62,002 nucleotides of DNA from Anaerosalibacter massiliensis (GTDB lineage Bacteria; Bacillota; Clostridia; Tissierellales; Sporanaerobacteraceae): contig CCEZ01000009.1 in assembly GCA_000751555.1 (NCBI GenBank), positions 1 to 62,002 on the forward strand, read 5' to 3'. The notes beneath the pieces were generated by a model that made no database searches, had not been told where the DNA came from, and saw only the letters and a program-made list of their open reading frames with translations. Positions 1-7,994 of this stretch are shown in pieces. How positions within the stretch are numbered: position 1 is the first letter of the stretch; every line of letters starts with the position of its first letter. The position numbers and the translations under genes were made by a program.

Positions 1-20
1 TAAGGACATCCTTTCTTCAT
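1..20 (-). CDS. 5' end of a gene running off the left edge; possibly 3,5-diaminohexanoate dehydrogenase
   Basis: An ATG at 20-18 follows a strong Shine-Dalgarno (GGAGGAG, 6 nt spacing). The visible codons read M-K-K-G-C-P, and the next codon begins TA, so probably Tyr. A start of the form MKKGCPY resembles what I recall of L-erythro-3,5-diaminohexanoate dehydrogenase (Kdd) of lysine-fermenting anaerobes, but six residues cannot prove this. It is preceded by a sigma-54 promoter and by an activator gene in the same orientation. That is the arrangement expected for a fermentation operon. The start is clear; the product is inference. Confidence 0.45.
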
Positions 21-128
21 TTCACACTCCTCCTATCATAATATAAAACTTAATTACATAGAGTATTTTCTAATTTAAAAAGCTAATTAATAAATCAAAA
101 TATGGATTTGCTAATATATTAACAATTA

Positions 129-147
129 ATGCAACTTGCGTGCCAAG
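129..147 (-). promoter_or_regulatory. Sigma-54 (-24/-12) promoter
   Basis: On the minus strand the sequence is CTTGGCACGCAAGTTGCAT. It holds TGGCAC, five bases, then TTGCA, a full match to the sigma-54 consensus. It lies about 110 bp upstream of the start at position 20 and just downstream of a sigma-54 activator gene, so it most likely drives the operon leaving the window. Confidence 0.9.
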
Positions 148-209
148 TAAAATATTTTTGTTAATCCCCTCAAATATGGGTATATATAGTTTATTGTTCA
201 AAATAAAAT

Positions 210-267
210 GTGCCAAAAACGTTTTTTTAGCCTAAATTTCGGCGTTATTTGGCTAAAGTTTTGGCAC
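210..267. promoter_or_regulatory. Long imperfect palindrome, probable enhancer (UAS) of the adjacent activator
   Basis: GTGCCAAAAAC at 210-220 and TAGCC at 229-233 are mirrored by GGCTA at 251-255 and GTTTTGGCAC at 258-267. The dyad starts about 60 bp upstream of the -24 element, between the stop of the activator gene and the sigma-54 promoter. This is the usual place for a dimer-binding enhancer site of a Fis-type activator. Binding by this regulator is inferred from position and symmetry only. Confidence 0.65.
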
Positions 268-276
268 TAAATACTT

Positions 277-1677
277 TTATTTTAAATTATATTTATTTAT
301 TTTATACTGAAGGGTTTGTCTTGGAATCTTAAGCATGTCTGCTGTATGAGTTATATTCTCATCATTTATTTTTAAAGCATCTAATATCATATTTCTTTCC
401 ACATCTTCTAAGGTATCCTTTAAAGATTTTACATTATTATTTCTTTTTTTCCTTTCATAATTCTTGAGTTTAGTAGGAAGATGTTCTACCTCTATGGTTT
501 TTATATCATATATACTTATTATTCCTTCAAGTAAATGCTCTAATTCTCTTACGTTTCCTTCCCAATTGTATTTTAAAAATATTTCCATCACTTCATTAGA
601 TACATTTTCTACTTTTCTTCCTGTTTTCTTATTAATCTTATCTATGAAAAAATTAGTTAATAAAGGAATATCATCTTTTCTTTCTTTAAGTGGTGGTATT
701 TCAAAACTTACTACATTTAATCTATAATATAAATCTTTTCTCAATTGTTTTTTAGCCACTGCTTCTTCTGGAGGTACATTAGTAGCTGTAATAATTCTTA
801 CATCTACATTTCTAGTCTTTATATCTCCTACTCTCCTTATTACATTATCCTGCAGGACTCTCAAGAGCTTTGCTTGCAATTCTAAAGGCATAGAATTTAT
901 TTCATCCAAAAATAATGTACCCCCATGAGCTAATTCAAATAAACCAGGCCTGTCTTCTGCACCTGTAAAACCTCCTTTTACAGTGCCAAATAATATACCT
1001 TCTAATAAATTGGCAGGTAATGCTGCACAATTTTGTACAACAAAAGGTTTTTCTTTCCTAGGACTTGCATTGTGAATTGAATGAACAAACAGCTCTTTGC
1101 CAGTTCCAGTATCTCCATATACTAGCACAGGAACATCAGTATCTGCAGCTCTTAAGGCTATAGACTTAAGGTCTAACATCTTTTTGTTTTCTCCTACTAT
1201 ATCCATAAATGTATATTTAGCCCATTTATTCTTATCCTTCTTTTTTTTCTTCTTACCTTTTTTCTTTCCATTGTATAGCTCATCTTGTAACTCTACTATA
1301 GTTTCTGACATTTGTTTTACTTGAGTTATATCTCTAGATATTTCTAGTGCCCCTACAACTTTCCCATTGGATTTTATAGGTAAAGAAGAATTTATAGTAG
1401 TTATTTTTTTCCCTCTATAATTTAGAAAAGTCTGTTCTACATTTAGAATAGGTTCTCCAGTTTTTGTAACGGTAAGAAGGGTACTAGTATCATATGAAAG
1501 GGAAGGATAAACTTCTAATATATGTCTTCCTATGCCCTCATCTCCATCTATATCATCAATTATTTGAGCAAATTTATTGTAGTAGATTATTCTGCCATTT
1601 TTATCAATAATATATATGCCTTCACTAATATAGTCTAATATTTCAAAAACATTTTCCTTCACAAAACTATCATTCAT
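277..1677 (-). CDS. Sigma-54-dependent PAS/AAA+/HTH transcriptional activator
   Basis: A 466-residue enhancer-binding protein that opens sigma-54 promoters. A PAS domain spans about residues 8-115. A Lys-rich linker (about 138-150) follows, then the AAA+ domain (about 155-390) with Walker A GDTGTGKE at 188-195 and Walker B ending LFLDEI. A Fis-type HTH ends the protein (ADMLKIPRQTLQYKI). The sigma-54 contact loop reads GGFTGA (235-240) instead of GAFTGA. The start follows AGGAGG with 7 nt spacing. The architecture is RocR/PrdR-like. The neighbouring sigma-54 promoter and possible kdd start suggest control of lysine fermentation. The PAS ligand is unknown. Confidence 0.88.
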   Translation of the reverse strand: MNDSFVKENVFEILDYISEGIYIIDKNGRIIYYNKFAQIIDDIDGDEGIGRHILEVYPSLSYDTSTLLTVTKTGEPILNVEQTFLNYRGKKITTINSSLPIKSNGKVVGALEISRDITQVKQMSETIVELQDELYNGKKKGKKKKKKDKNKWAKYTFMDIVGENKKMLDLKSIALRAADTDVPVLVYGDTGTGKELFVHSIHNASPRKEKPFVVQNCAALPANLLEGILFGTVKGGFTGAEDRPGLFELAHGGTLFLDEINSMPLELQAKLLRVLQDNVIRRVGDIKTRNVDVRIITATNVPPEEAVAKKQLRKDLYYRLNVVSFEIPPLKERKDDIPLLTNFFIDKINKKTGRKVENVSNEVMEIFLKYNWEGNVRELEHLLEGIISIYDIKTIEVEHLPTKLKNYERKKRNNNVKSLKDTLEDVERNMILDALKINDENITHTADMLKIPRQTLQYKINKYNLK

Positions 1678-1726
1678 TCTAAAACCTCCTATGCCCGCTT
1701 AATTTTAGGCATTAACTATTTAATAG

Positions 1727-1747
1727 TAGGCACTGAAACAGTGCCTA
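1727..1747 (-). terminator. Hairpin between murI and the activator gene
   Basis: TAGGCACTG, a 3-nt loop and CAGTGCCTA form a perfect 9-bp stem just after the murI stop. There is no long T run on the minus strand, so it may be a weak terminator or a processing site. Confidence 0.5.
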
Positions 1748-1758
1748 TATTTTCAATA

Positions 1759-2565
1759 TTAAAGTACTTCTATATTAACCTTTTGGATTGTAGCTATTTC
1801 CTTTCTTAATATATTGCCCCCTATTCTTCTAAACTTTTCTGGATCATCACTAACATAGAATTCACACTTAGATCCATCTATTTTATCAGATAAGAGTTTC
1901 TTATCTTTAAGAAGCTTTTTAGTACATTTAGCTGTTTCATAAGCTGGGTTTATAAGCTTTACTTTATCACCTATAACCTTATCCACAGTATACCTAAGTA
2001 TTGGATAATGTGTACAGCCTAAAACTAAAGTATCAATATTATGTTCTTTTAATTCTAAAAGGTATTTTTCTGCTGTTAAAAAAGCTACATCTGTATCTTC
2101 CCAACCTTCTTCTACTATTGGAACAAATAAGGGACAGGAAACTCCAATTACTTCTGAATTAGGATGGGCTCTTCTTATTCTTTTTTGGTAGGCTTCACTA
2201 TTTATTGTTCCAGTAGTACCTATGACTCCGATTTTATTGTTTTTAGTCGAGGATACAGCTGCATTAGAACCTGGATCTATAACTCCTATTATAGGAACAT
2301 CAAATACTTTCCTTGCTTCTTTTAGAGCCATAGCACTAGCTGTATTGCATGCTATTACTATTGCTTTTATGTCTTTACTTAAGAGGAATCTAATACATTG
2401 GAAGGAATACTTTATAACCGTTTCCCTTGATCTGGTCCCATAAGGAATTCTAGCTGTATCTCCAAAGTATATTATATCTTCTCCTGGAAGTTGTTCCGTA
2501 ATTTCTTGCAGGACTGTAAGTCCGCCAATTCCTGAGTCAAATACACCTATGGGTCTATTGTCCAT
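1759..2565 (-). CDS. murI: Glutamate racemase
   Basis: Interconverts L- and D-glutamate, supplying D-Glu for peptidoglycan stem peptides in the cytoplasm. At 268 residues it has the normal family length. GVFDSGIGGLTV is at the N terminus. The two catalytic cysteines sit in ACNTASA (Cys73) and GCTHYP (Cys184). The start ATG follows a purine-rich AAGGGGGAG site. That site lies inside a long hairpin shared with the end of the ypeB transcript, which may affect translation. It follows ypeB in the same direction; a functional link to ypeB is not evident. Confidence 0.96.
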   Translation of the reverse strand: MDNRPIGVFDSGIGGLTVLQEITEQLPGEDIIYFGDTARIPYGTRSRETVIKYSFQCIRFLLSKDIKAIVIACNTASAMALKEARKVFDVPIIGVIDPGSNAAVSSTKNNKIGVIGTTGTINSEAYQKRIRRAHPNSEVIGVSCPLFVPIVEEGWEDTDVAFLTAEKYLLELKEHNIDTLVLGCTHYPILRYTVDKVIGDKVKLINPAYETAKCTKKLLKDKKLLSDKIDGSKCEFYVSDDPEKFRRIGGNILRKEIATIQKVNIEVL

Positions 2566-2613
2566 TAAAACTCCCCCTTTTATTTATATTGTACAGATAA
2601 AGGGGGAGTTTTA
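2566..2613 (-). promoter_or_regulatory. Hairpin burying the murI Shine-Dalgarno
   Basis: Arms 2566-2580 and 2599-2613 are perfectly complementary over 15 bp with an 18-nt loop. The downstream arm in the transcript contains the murI ribosome site (AAGGGGGAG) and ends directly at the ATG. It also works as the stem after ypeB. Sequestration of the ribosome site is inferred from the pairing. Confidence 0.7.
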
Positions 2614-2625
2614 CAACTAATATTT

Positions 2626-3990
2626 TTAAAAAGTTAATGTACCATTTTCACTTTTTATTATTTGAAGTATATCTTCTTCTTTTCCATTTAACGCATTTAT
2701 ATATATGATAAAATCTGAACCTTTATATTTTCCTTTAAATTCATAGCAAAGTACTTCTCTATTCCCTTTTGGAATTATAGCTAACCTAGTACTATTTATA
2801 TCAAAGTCTATTTTTACTGCTTCTCTTGCCTTCTCCGGTGTAATAGTTGGCGTTTGTATATCTCTTTTTTTGTGATTCATTAAATAAGCAGATGAATCAA
2901 ATCCTACTACCTCACCATTATCTAATGCTACTTTTATCTTTATAAGATCTGGATATATAGTTACATCTCCTTCTTTATATGCAAAATTAAATACTCCTAC
3001 TCCATCATATCTTAAGGAATAATTAGATTCCATATTAGTATATCCTTTTTCCTCAAGAAATTTTAATGCCCTTTCTTCTGCCTGCTTCATAGATAAATTG
3101 TTTTTAGAAATTCCTCTAGGATTTGCCATCCACACTACTTTTCCACCTTGTTTGCTTATACCTATATGAGTTGCCATATCTTCTGATTTATTTTTAGGCA
3201 CTATACTGAAAGTATAGGAAGGTATTGCAGCTTTAGGCATATCTTTCCCTTCTTCAAAAGTAGTTATTTTGCTAACTTTTTTATCTCCTACAAATTGTCT
3301 TACAATTCTTTCCGCTTCATTTTTTGTCACCTTTTTGTTGCCTAATCCTACAGGCTTTTTATTCAATATTTGATCTGAATAAGGTCCATCATATATTAAC
3401 TCTGGAGACTTTCCTATTTCCTTTTCTAAATTTACAAGTCTAGTTTGAACCATTTCCTTATTTGCCTCTTGCAATTTATTTCTTTGTCTTGAACTAATTG
3501 TTGTTTCTCTAAAATTCCCCTGTATTAATTTATCGTGTAATAAAGACAGTTCCTTGTTGAAATTAGATGAATTTCCTTGTAAATTAAATAATGTCTCCCT
3601 TTGCTTACTAGTCAGTTCTTTCCCATCTAAATGATTCTGTATAAGTGAATAGCTATAATCTGCCACCTGAGTTAAAAACTTCTCTGTTTTTGCTATTTCG
3701 GCATGAGCTACTGGCATTTGAGATAATTTATCTTGAGCAAAATAAGCTTCATTCATAATTTGGGATAATAACAAAACATTTTGCTCCTTTGAATCTGAAA
3801 CTAAAGCTTTTGAAAGAGATATTTGTAAGTTTTCTACATGTTTTTTAGTGTCATAGAAAAGCCTTTGATAATGATTAATTAGAGCTGTTTCATAGTCATT
3901 TCTTAGATTAAATTGGTTATAACCCCATACTAAAGATATTATCAGTACTGCAGCCAACACAGTGGGAATTATCCATCTTTTCTTATCCAT
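2626..3990 (-). CDS. ypeB: Germination protein YpeB
   Basis: YpeB is needed to place and stabilise the cortex-lytic enzyme SleB in dormant spores. This 454-residue protein has one N-terminal membrane segment (about residues 7-24). A helical N-terminal domain and repeated PepSY-like modules in the C-terminal half follow (for example a module starting near KVTKNEAERIVRQFVG). Family length is about 450. It begins 11 bp after the sleB stop, in the conserved sleB-ypeB order, so the two are almost certainly one forespore-expressed operon. Confidence 0.93.
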   Translation of the reverse strand: MDKKRWIIPTVLAAVLIISLVWGYNQFNLRNDYETALINHYQRLFYDTKKHVENLQISLSKALVSDSKEQNVLLLSQIMNEAYFAQDKLSQMPVAHAEIAKTEKFLTQVADYSYSLIQNHLDGKELTSKQRETLFNLQGNSSNFNKELSLLHDKLIQGNFRETTISSRQRNKLQEANKEMVQTRLVNLEKEIGKSPELIYDGPYSDQILNKKPVGLGNKKVTKNEAERIVRQFVGDKKVSKITTFEEGKDMPKAAIPSYTFSIVPKNKSEDMATHIGISKQGGKVVWMANPRGISKNNLSMKQAEERALKFLEEKGYTNMESNYSLRYDGVGVFNFAYKEGDVTIYPDLIKIKVALDNGEVVGFDSSAYLMNHKKRDIQTPTITPEKAREAVKIDFDINSTRLAIIPKGNREVLCYEFKGKYKGSDFIIYINALNGKEEDILQIIKSENGTLTF

Positions 3991-4001
3991 TAAATCCCTC
4001 C

Positions 4002-4736
4002 TTATACTCCAAACCAGTGTTTACCTATTTTAAGTGTTACCTTTCTAGACCAAATCCATTTGCTAGTGGCTGTAGCTGGATTCCAATAATATATGCAACC
4101 ATAAGTTGGGTCCCATCCATTTAAAGCATCCCTTGCTGCATTAATAGAATCTTTATTTGGTGCTAAATTCATCTGCCCATCTGCTACTGCTGTAAAAGCT
4201 AGTGGCTGATATATAACCCCTGCTACTGTATTAGGAAAAGAGGGATGTCTAACCCTATTAAGTATTACAGCTCCTACAGCTACTTTCCCTACATAAGGTT
4301 CTCCTCTTGCCTCCCCATGAATAGCCCTTGCTAAAAGGTATACATCATCTTTTCTGTTAATTCCTGCTGTAGATGAAGCAGGAGCTGCACCTCTAGAAGT
4401 TGTTGCAAAATTCAATCCCATAGCTCTTGCAGTAGACACTCCTACTACTCCATCTACTTTAAGGCCATTTTTCTTTTGAAATCTTCTCACAGCTCTATAA
4501 GTATCTGCACCATATATACCATCTACTTTTCCATTATAATATTTCCAATTTCTTAATTTCCATTGAACATCTTTAACATCTTGACCTCTTGTGCCCCAAT
4601 ATAAAACTTTAGAAGACTGGTATGCTGAAGCTTCCATAGGAAAACTTTCAGATTTATAAAGAGTTATTACTAAAATAAAAATTATTGTCAATATACATAC
4701 ATTAAATAGTCTTTTATTAAAAGATCTTTTCCTCAA
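4002..4736 (-). CDS. sleB: Spore cortex-lytic enzyme SleB
   Basis: Lytic transglycosylase that degrades cortex peptidoglycan at muramic-delta-lactam during germination. The 244 residues show an N-terminal membrane/signal segment (about 12-27) and a peptidoglycan-binding domain (about 45-107, repeats of the type DVQWKLRNW and RRFQKKNGLKVDG). The Hydrolase_2 catalytic domain (about 130-244) carries the expected glutamate in AIHGEARGE (Glu142). The start is TTG, chosen because AGGAGG lies 8 nt upstream. It is cotranscribed with ypeB. A weak sigma-G-like match (TGAATA, 15 nt, CAAAAAATA) lies upstream; this is only suggestive. Confidence 0.94.
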   Translation of the reverse strand: MRKRSFNKRLFNVCILTIIFILVITLYKSESFPMEASAYQSSKVLYWGTRGQDVKDVQWKLRNWKYYNGKVDGIYGADTYRAVRRFQKKNGLKVDGVVGVSTARAMGLNFATTSRGAAPASSTAGINRKDDVYLLARAIHGEARGEPYVGKVAVGAVILNRVRHPSFPNTVAGVIYQPLAFTAVADGQMNLAPNKDSINAARDALNGWDPTYGCIYYWNPATATSKWIWSRKVTLKIGKHWFGV

Positions 4737-4856
4737 AAGAATATCCTCCTTTCAGTTCACAATTTAGTTTCGCCCTTATTTTTTGTAGAATTATAATTTT
4801 TATTCAAGAATATAGATAAAAAGCATATATTAAGAAATTAAAGTCTTAATTAATAA

Positions 4857-4896
4857 AAAACTGTGAGCAGAGGTCCCCCTTCTGACTCACAGTTTT
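4857..4896 (-). terminator. Terminator hairpin after spoIIR
   Basis: AAAACTGTGAG at 4857-4867 pairs perfectly with CTCACAGTTTT at 4886-4896. It overlaps the spoIIR stop codon, lies upstream of sleB and has T-rich ends on both sides. Confidence 0.75.
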
Positions 4897-5674
4897 ATTC
4901 TATTATAAACATTCTTGCCATTTGAGTTTTTGTTTTTTCAAATACTTCTACTACCTTTGACTTTAAAACTATTTTCTCTTCTTCTAAAATTTCTGTTTCT
5001 TCATTTTCATTGTCATCATGTATATCTTCTTTTATTTCCTCTTTTACATATCTTTCTTCAATTATTTCTTTTTCATCTTCTTCCATCTCATTTGTCACAT
5101 CTGTCTCATCTTCTTTTTCATCATCTTTTTCTTTTTTATTAATTTCTTCTTTAAATTCTTCTTCATCCATTGGAGATACACTATGAGTTATATCTACAAA
5201 ACAAAGAGGAGGAAACATAACACACCACCAATTCTGTCCTTTGCCCTCTCCTATAACTACCTTCAATGCTTCATACTCTCCCGCAGGTAATGTTAAATCT
5301 CCATAGGTTTTTGTTGGAAATTTATCATTGCCTAATACTACTTCTACATTGTAGTCCTTGCCTTCTGCTATGATTTCATTTTCTGCAATATCTTTTATTT
5401 TATTTAGATTCTTTTTTATTATTTCTCTAGAATTTTCTATACTTTTGGACTCATTAAATTCTAAACCCATTTCTTCTAATATCTTATCTCTAATCCGTAA
5501 TTTTAATTTTTGATCATTCTTAGAATCGCTATTAGCTATTACATGAAATCTAATCATATCTTTATTGACGTTAAAAGCAGTTTCATCCTTTTTTGAATAT
5601 ATATATGGGAATACTATGTATACTATGGAGATTAAAATTAAGGAAAATATAAGAACTGTTTTCTTTTGTTTCAT
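4895..5674 (-). CDS. spoIIR: Stage II sporulation protein R
   Basis: Forespore signalling protein that triggers SpoIIGA to process pro-sigma-E in the mother cell. The start is set at 5674 because AAGGAGG sits 7 nt upstream; an upstream in-frame extension has no ribosome site. An N-terminal membrane segment (VLIFSLILISIVYIVFPYIY) precedes the family core with IRFHVIANSDS and NWWCVMFPPLCFVDIT. Odd feature: the C-terminal third is very acidic and low in complexity (about 60 residues dominated by E, D and K), making the protein longer than B. subtilis SpoIIR. It follows the ger operon in the same direction. Confidence 0.93.
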   Translation of the reverse strand: MKQKKTVLIFSLILISIVYIVFPYIYSKKDETAFNVNKDMIRFHVIANSDSKNDQKLKLRIRDKILEEMGLEFNESKSIENSREIIKKNLNKIKDIAENEIIAEGKDYNVEVVLGNDKFPTKTYGDLTLPAGEYEALKVVIGEGKGQNWWCVMFPPLCFVDITHSVSPMDEEEFKEEINKKEKDDEKEDETDVTNEMEEDEKEIIEERYVKEEIKEDIHDDNENEETEILEEEKIVLKSKVVEVFEKTKTQMARMFIIE

Positions 5675-5769
5675 TTTATTGCCTCCTTTTTCCAACCTTG
5701 TCCATTTCTTTTTTCTCATCTATTACTAAGTCTTGGCTTTTTTAATTTTTTTATTCATATTTTTCAAAA

Positions 5770-6897
5770 TTATTTTGTAAGTCCAGTTCTTCTCACTTTG
5801 ACATCTGCATTTACATTTATATTTATAGTAGGAAATATTTCCTCCCAATTACCTCCTATATCCTTCCAAACTCTAGGATGAAACTTACTTATATGTTCTC
5901 CTATGCCCAATGCATCTGACCTATATTTATTTTGAAACATGTCTATTATCTTGCCTAAATTTTCCTCTATCTCATTTTCCAATCTATTTTCCACAGTCTG
6001 CAAAAATTCTTCATCAAATGCATTAGTATCTTCCTCATATTTATATTCTTGAAGATATCCTTCAGTATATATATTTATATCTACATTTATATTGTCTTTG
6101 TCTAAATAAACATTCTTATTAGCTATGTTATTAGATATTATATAAGAAATTATTGTGTCTTCATAATAAGTATTTATTATATCAGAAACTACCTCTCCTT
6201 TAGATAAAGCTAAAAAACTATTTTCCATTTCCCCTAGCCATCCTATTAATTTATAATCTTTTAAAATAGCAGCACCAGATAATTTAAACTCATCTTTTTT
6301 AGGTACTGCCCTTGGAGCTGTAGAAACCTTTGAAATCTGCAAATCTTTTATTAAATCTGAAAAATTTTGTTCCGTAAATCTTGCAGATACCTTCTTATTT
6401 TGGAGCATACTGTTTAAATAACCGCCTATTACTAATTCTTGCTCAGTTTTTACATTTAAAATATCCTTAGCTTTGCCTTGAGCTACAATTATCTTTACCT
6501 TCCTATTTATTCTTGGATCTCTTCCTAAACCATCAAAAATTTCTTTTATTTTATCTGGTTCTTTTAACAAATCCTCCCCTATTACTATTACTTTCGTATG
6601 CTTAAAATATAGTGGTTTATCTAATCTAGTTGTAAGTTGTCTACTGCCATAAAAAGGACTTTTAACTACAGTCATTTTAACAAATTTTGCTTCTTTTTGG
6701 CTAGAATTCTCTTTTATAGAGGCAATATTTGGATAAACATATGTCATTAAATATTCTCCTTCTACATTTGGATCTTCGTTTAAATCTATTCCAATAGCTG
6801 TAACAAATATTCTTTCATTTATTTCTACTACATCCCAACATCCTGTAAGTAAAGTAGTTATTAATATTATAAATACTATCATTAAATACTTTTTCAT
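5770..6897 (-). CDS. Spore germination lipoprotein, GerAC / Ger(x)C family
   Basis: C subunit of a nutrient germinant receptor in the spore inner membrane. It has a lipoprotein signal with lipobox LLTGC (Cys20) followed by the family signature CWDVVEINER. The remaining mostly beta/alpha extracytoplasmic part is of normal length (375 residues). Its ATG overlaps the gerAB stop by 4 nt (ATGA), so translation is coupled. The germinant cannot be read from sequence. Confidence 0.93.
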   Translation of the reverse strand: MKKYLMIVFIILITTLLTGCWDVVEINERIFVTAIGIDLNEDPNVEGEYLMTYVYPNIASIKENSSQKEAKFVKMTVVKSPFYGSRQLTTRLDKPLYFKHTKVIVIGEDLLKEPDKIKEIFDGLGRDPRINRKVKIIVAQGKAKDILNVKTEQELVIGGYLNSMLQNKKVSARFTEQNFSDLIKDLQISKVSTAPRAVPKKDEFKLSGAAILKDYKLIGWLGEMENSFLALSKGEVVSDIINTYYEDTIISYIISNNIANKNVYLDKDNINVDINIYTEGYLQEYKYEEDTNAFDEEFLQTVENRLENEIEENLGKIIDMFQNKYRSDALGIGEHISKFHPRVWKDIGGNWEEIFPTININVNADVKVRRTGLTK

Positions 6898-7985
6898 AAA
6901 CTCTTCCTTTCCTTAAAAAGAGCTACTATAAAAATTATTGTAGGTGCTATAACTATACTAAAAACAGCTAAGTATTTTACTATATTTCCCATAGTTGAAT
7001 ATACTTGACTTAAGCTTTCAGGAATTAAAGATAGACCCATGATTATGGGAATCATAGGTAGAACAAAAAAATCATGCTTTTTAGTATCAAATAGACTCGA
7101 TAATATAACTCCCCCTGTATAAATTGCAGGCCCCATAGTAGCAAATACTATTAAAACCCAGGCTGCCATTAACATTCCATCTATATTCTCTATAAAAAAT
7201 CCCGGTAACTCTACTTCACTCATAATAGAAAGAGATGGCCAAATCTGTTTTTTAAGTTCATGTATCCCTAGTTGGCCAATTGTTATAAGGAAAGTAACTA
7301 AATATATAATTGTTGTATAAAATATACCATTAAAACTACATTTTAAAGCATTTTCACTATCTTCAATATAAGCTAAAGCTATGAGTATTATTTCAAATCC
7401 TACATAACTAAAAAAAACTGTTGACATACCTCTTGGAATATCCTTAATATTTATTTGAAAAACAGGAAGTAAATTAGTGAAATCTAAAGTAGGTATGGAA
7501 AATAAAATAAAAACTATAGTTATTATAATTATTATTGGAAGTATTATAAGAGCCATTCTAGATATAGCTTCAATATTACTTCTTCCAATATAGGAAGTAG
7601 CTAAGAGCATGGTAAAAATTATAACTTCTAATGGCGTATTATCTAACAGAAATGCTTTAATAACTTCTCCAAAAACCCTGACTATAAAAGCTAATAGAAC
7701 TAAGAAATAAATTAAATATATGGAAGAAAATATTTTAAATATAATATTCCCAACTACTTCTTTGCCATAATCATAAAATATCTTTCCCCTATACATTTCT
7801 CCTAATTTATTCATTATATATATAAAAGGTAATATTGCTAATCCTCCAAGAAGAATAGCTAGCCATCCAGTATTCCCCATAATATCTGCTACAGAACTAG
7901 GTAAGGATAGTATTCCTACACCTATACTTGTAGTTATTATAAGAGCTTGCAGTTGTCTATTAGATACCCTGTTGTTCTTTTCCAT
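6894..7985 (-). CDS. Spore germination permease, GerAB family
   Basis: B subunit of the germinant receptor, an amino acid-polyamine-organocation type transporter fold that binds the germinant. The 363 residues contain about ten hydrophobic membrane segments. The start has the typical SNRQLQALIITTSIGVGILS opening. It lies 9 bp after gerAA and overlaps gerAC by 4 nt, giving the classical A-B-C order. Confidence 0.93.
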   Translation of the reverse strand: MEKNNRVSNRQLQALIITTSIGVGILSLPSSVADIMGNTGWLAILLGGLAILPFIYIMNKLGEMYRGKIFYDYGKEVVGNIIFKIFSSIYLIYFLVLLAFIVRVFGEVIKAFLLDNTPLEVIIFTMLLATSYIGRSNIEAISRMALIILPIIIIITIVFILFSIPTLDFTNLLPVFQINIKDIPRGMSTVFFSYVGFEIILIALAYIEDSENALKCSFNGIFYTTIIYLVTFLITIGQLGIHELKKQIWPSLSIMSEVELPGFFIENIDGMLMAAWVLIVFATMGPAIYTGGVILSSLFDTKKHDFFVLPMIPIIMGLSLIPESLSQVYSTMGNIVKYLAVFSIVIAPTIIFIVALFKERKSL

Positions 7986-7994
7986 AATATCACC

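Noticed and set aside
277-1677. Naming the activator PrdR (proline reductase regulator)
   Set aside because: The downstream start M-K-K-G-C-P does not look like PrdA; several PAS-AAA+-Fis activators share this layout.
5018-5290. Plus-strand frame opposite spoIIR
   Set aside because: Antisense of the acidic tail, low complexity, no ribosome site.
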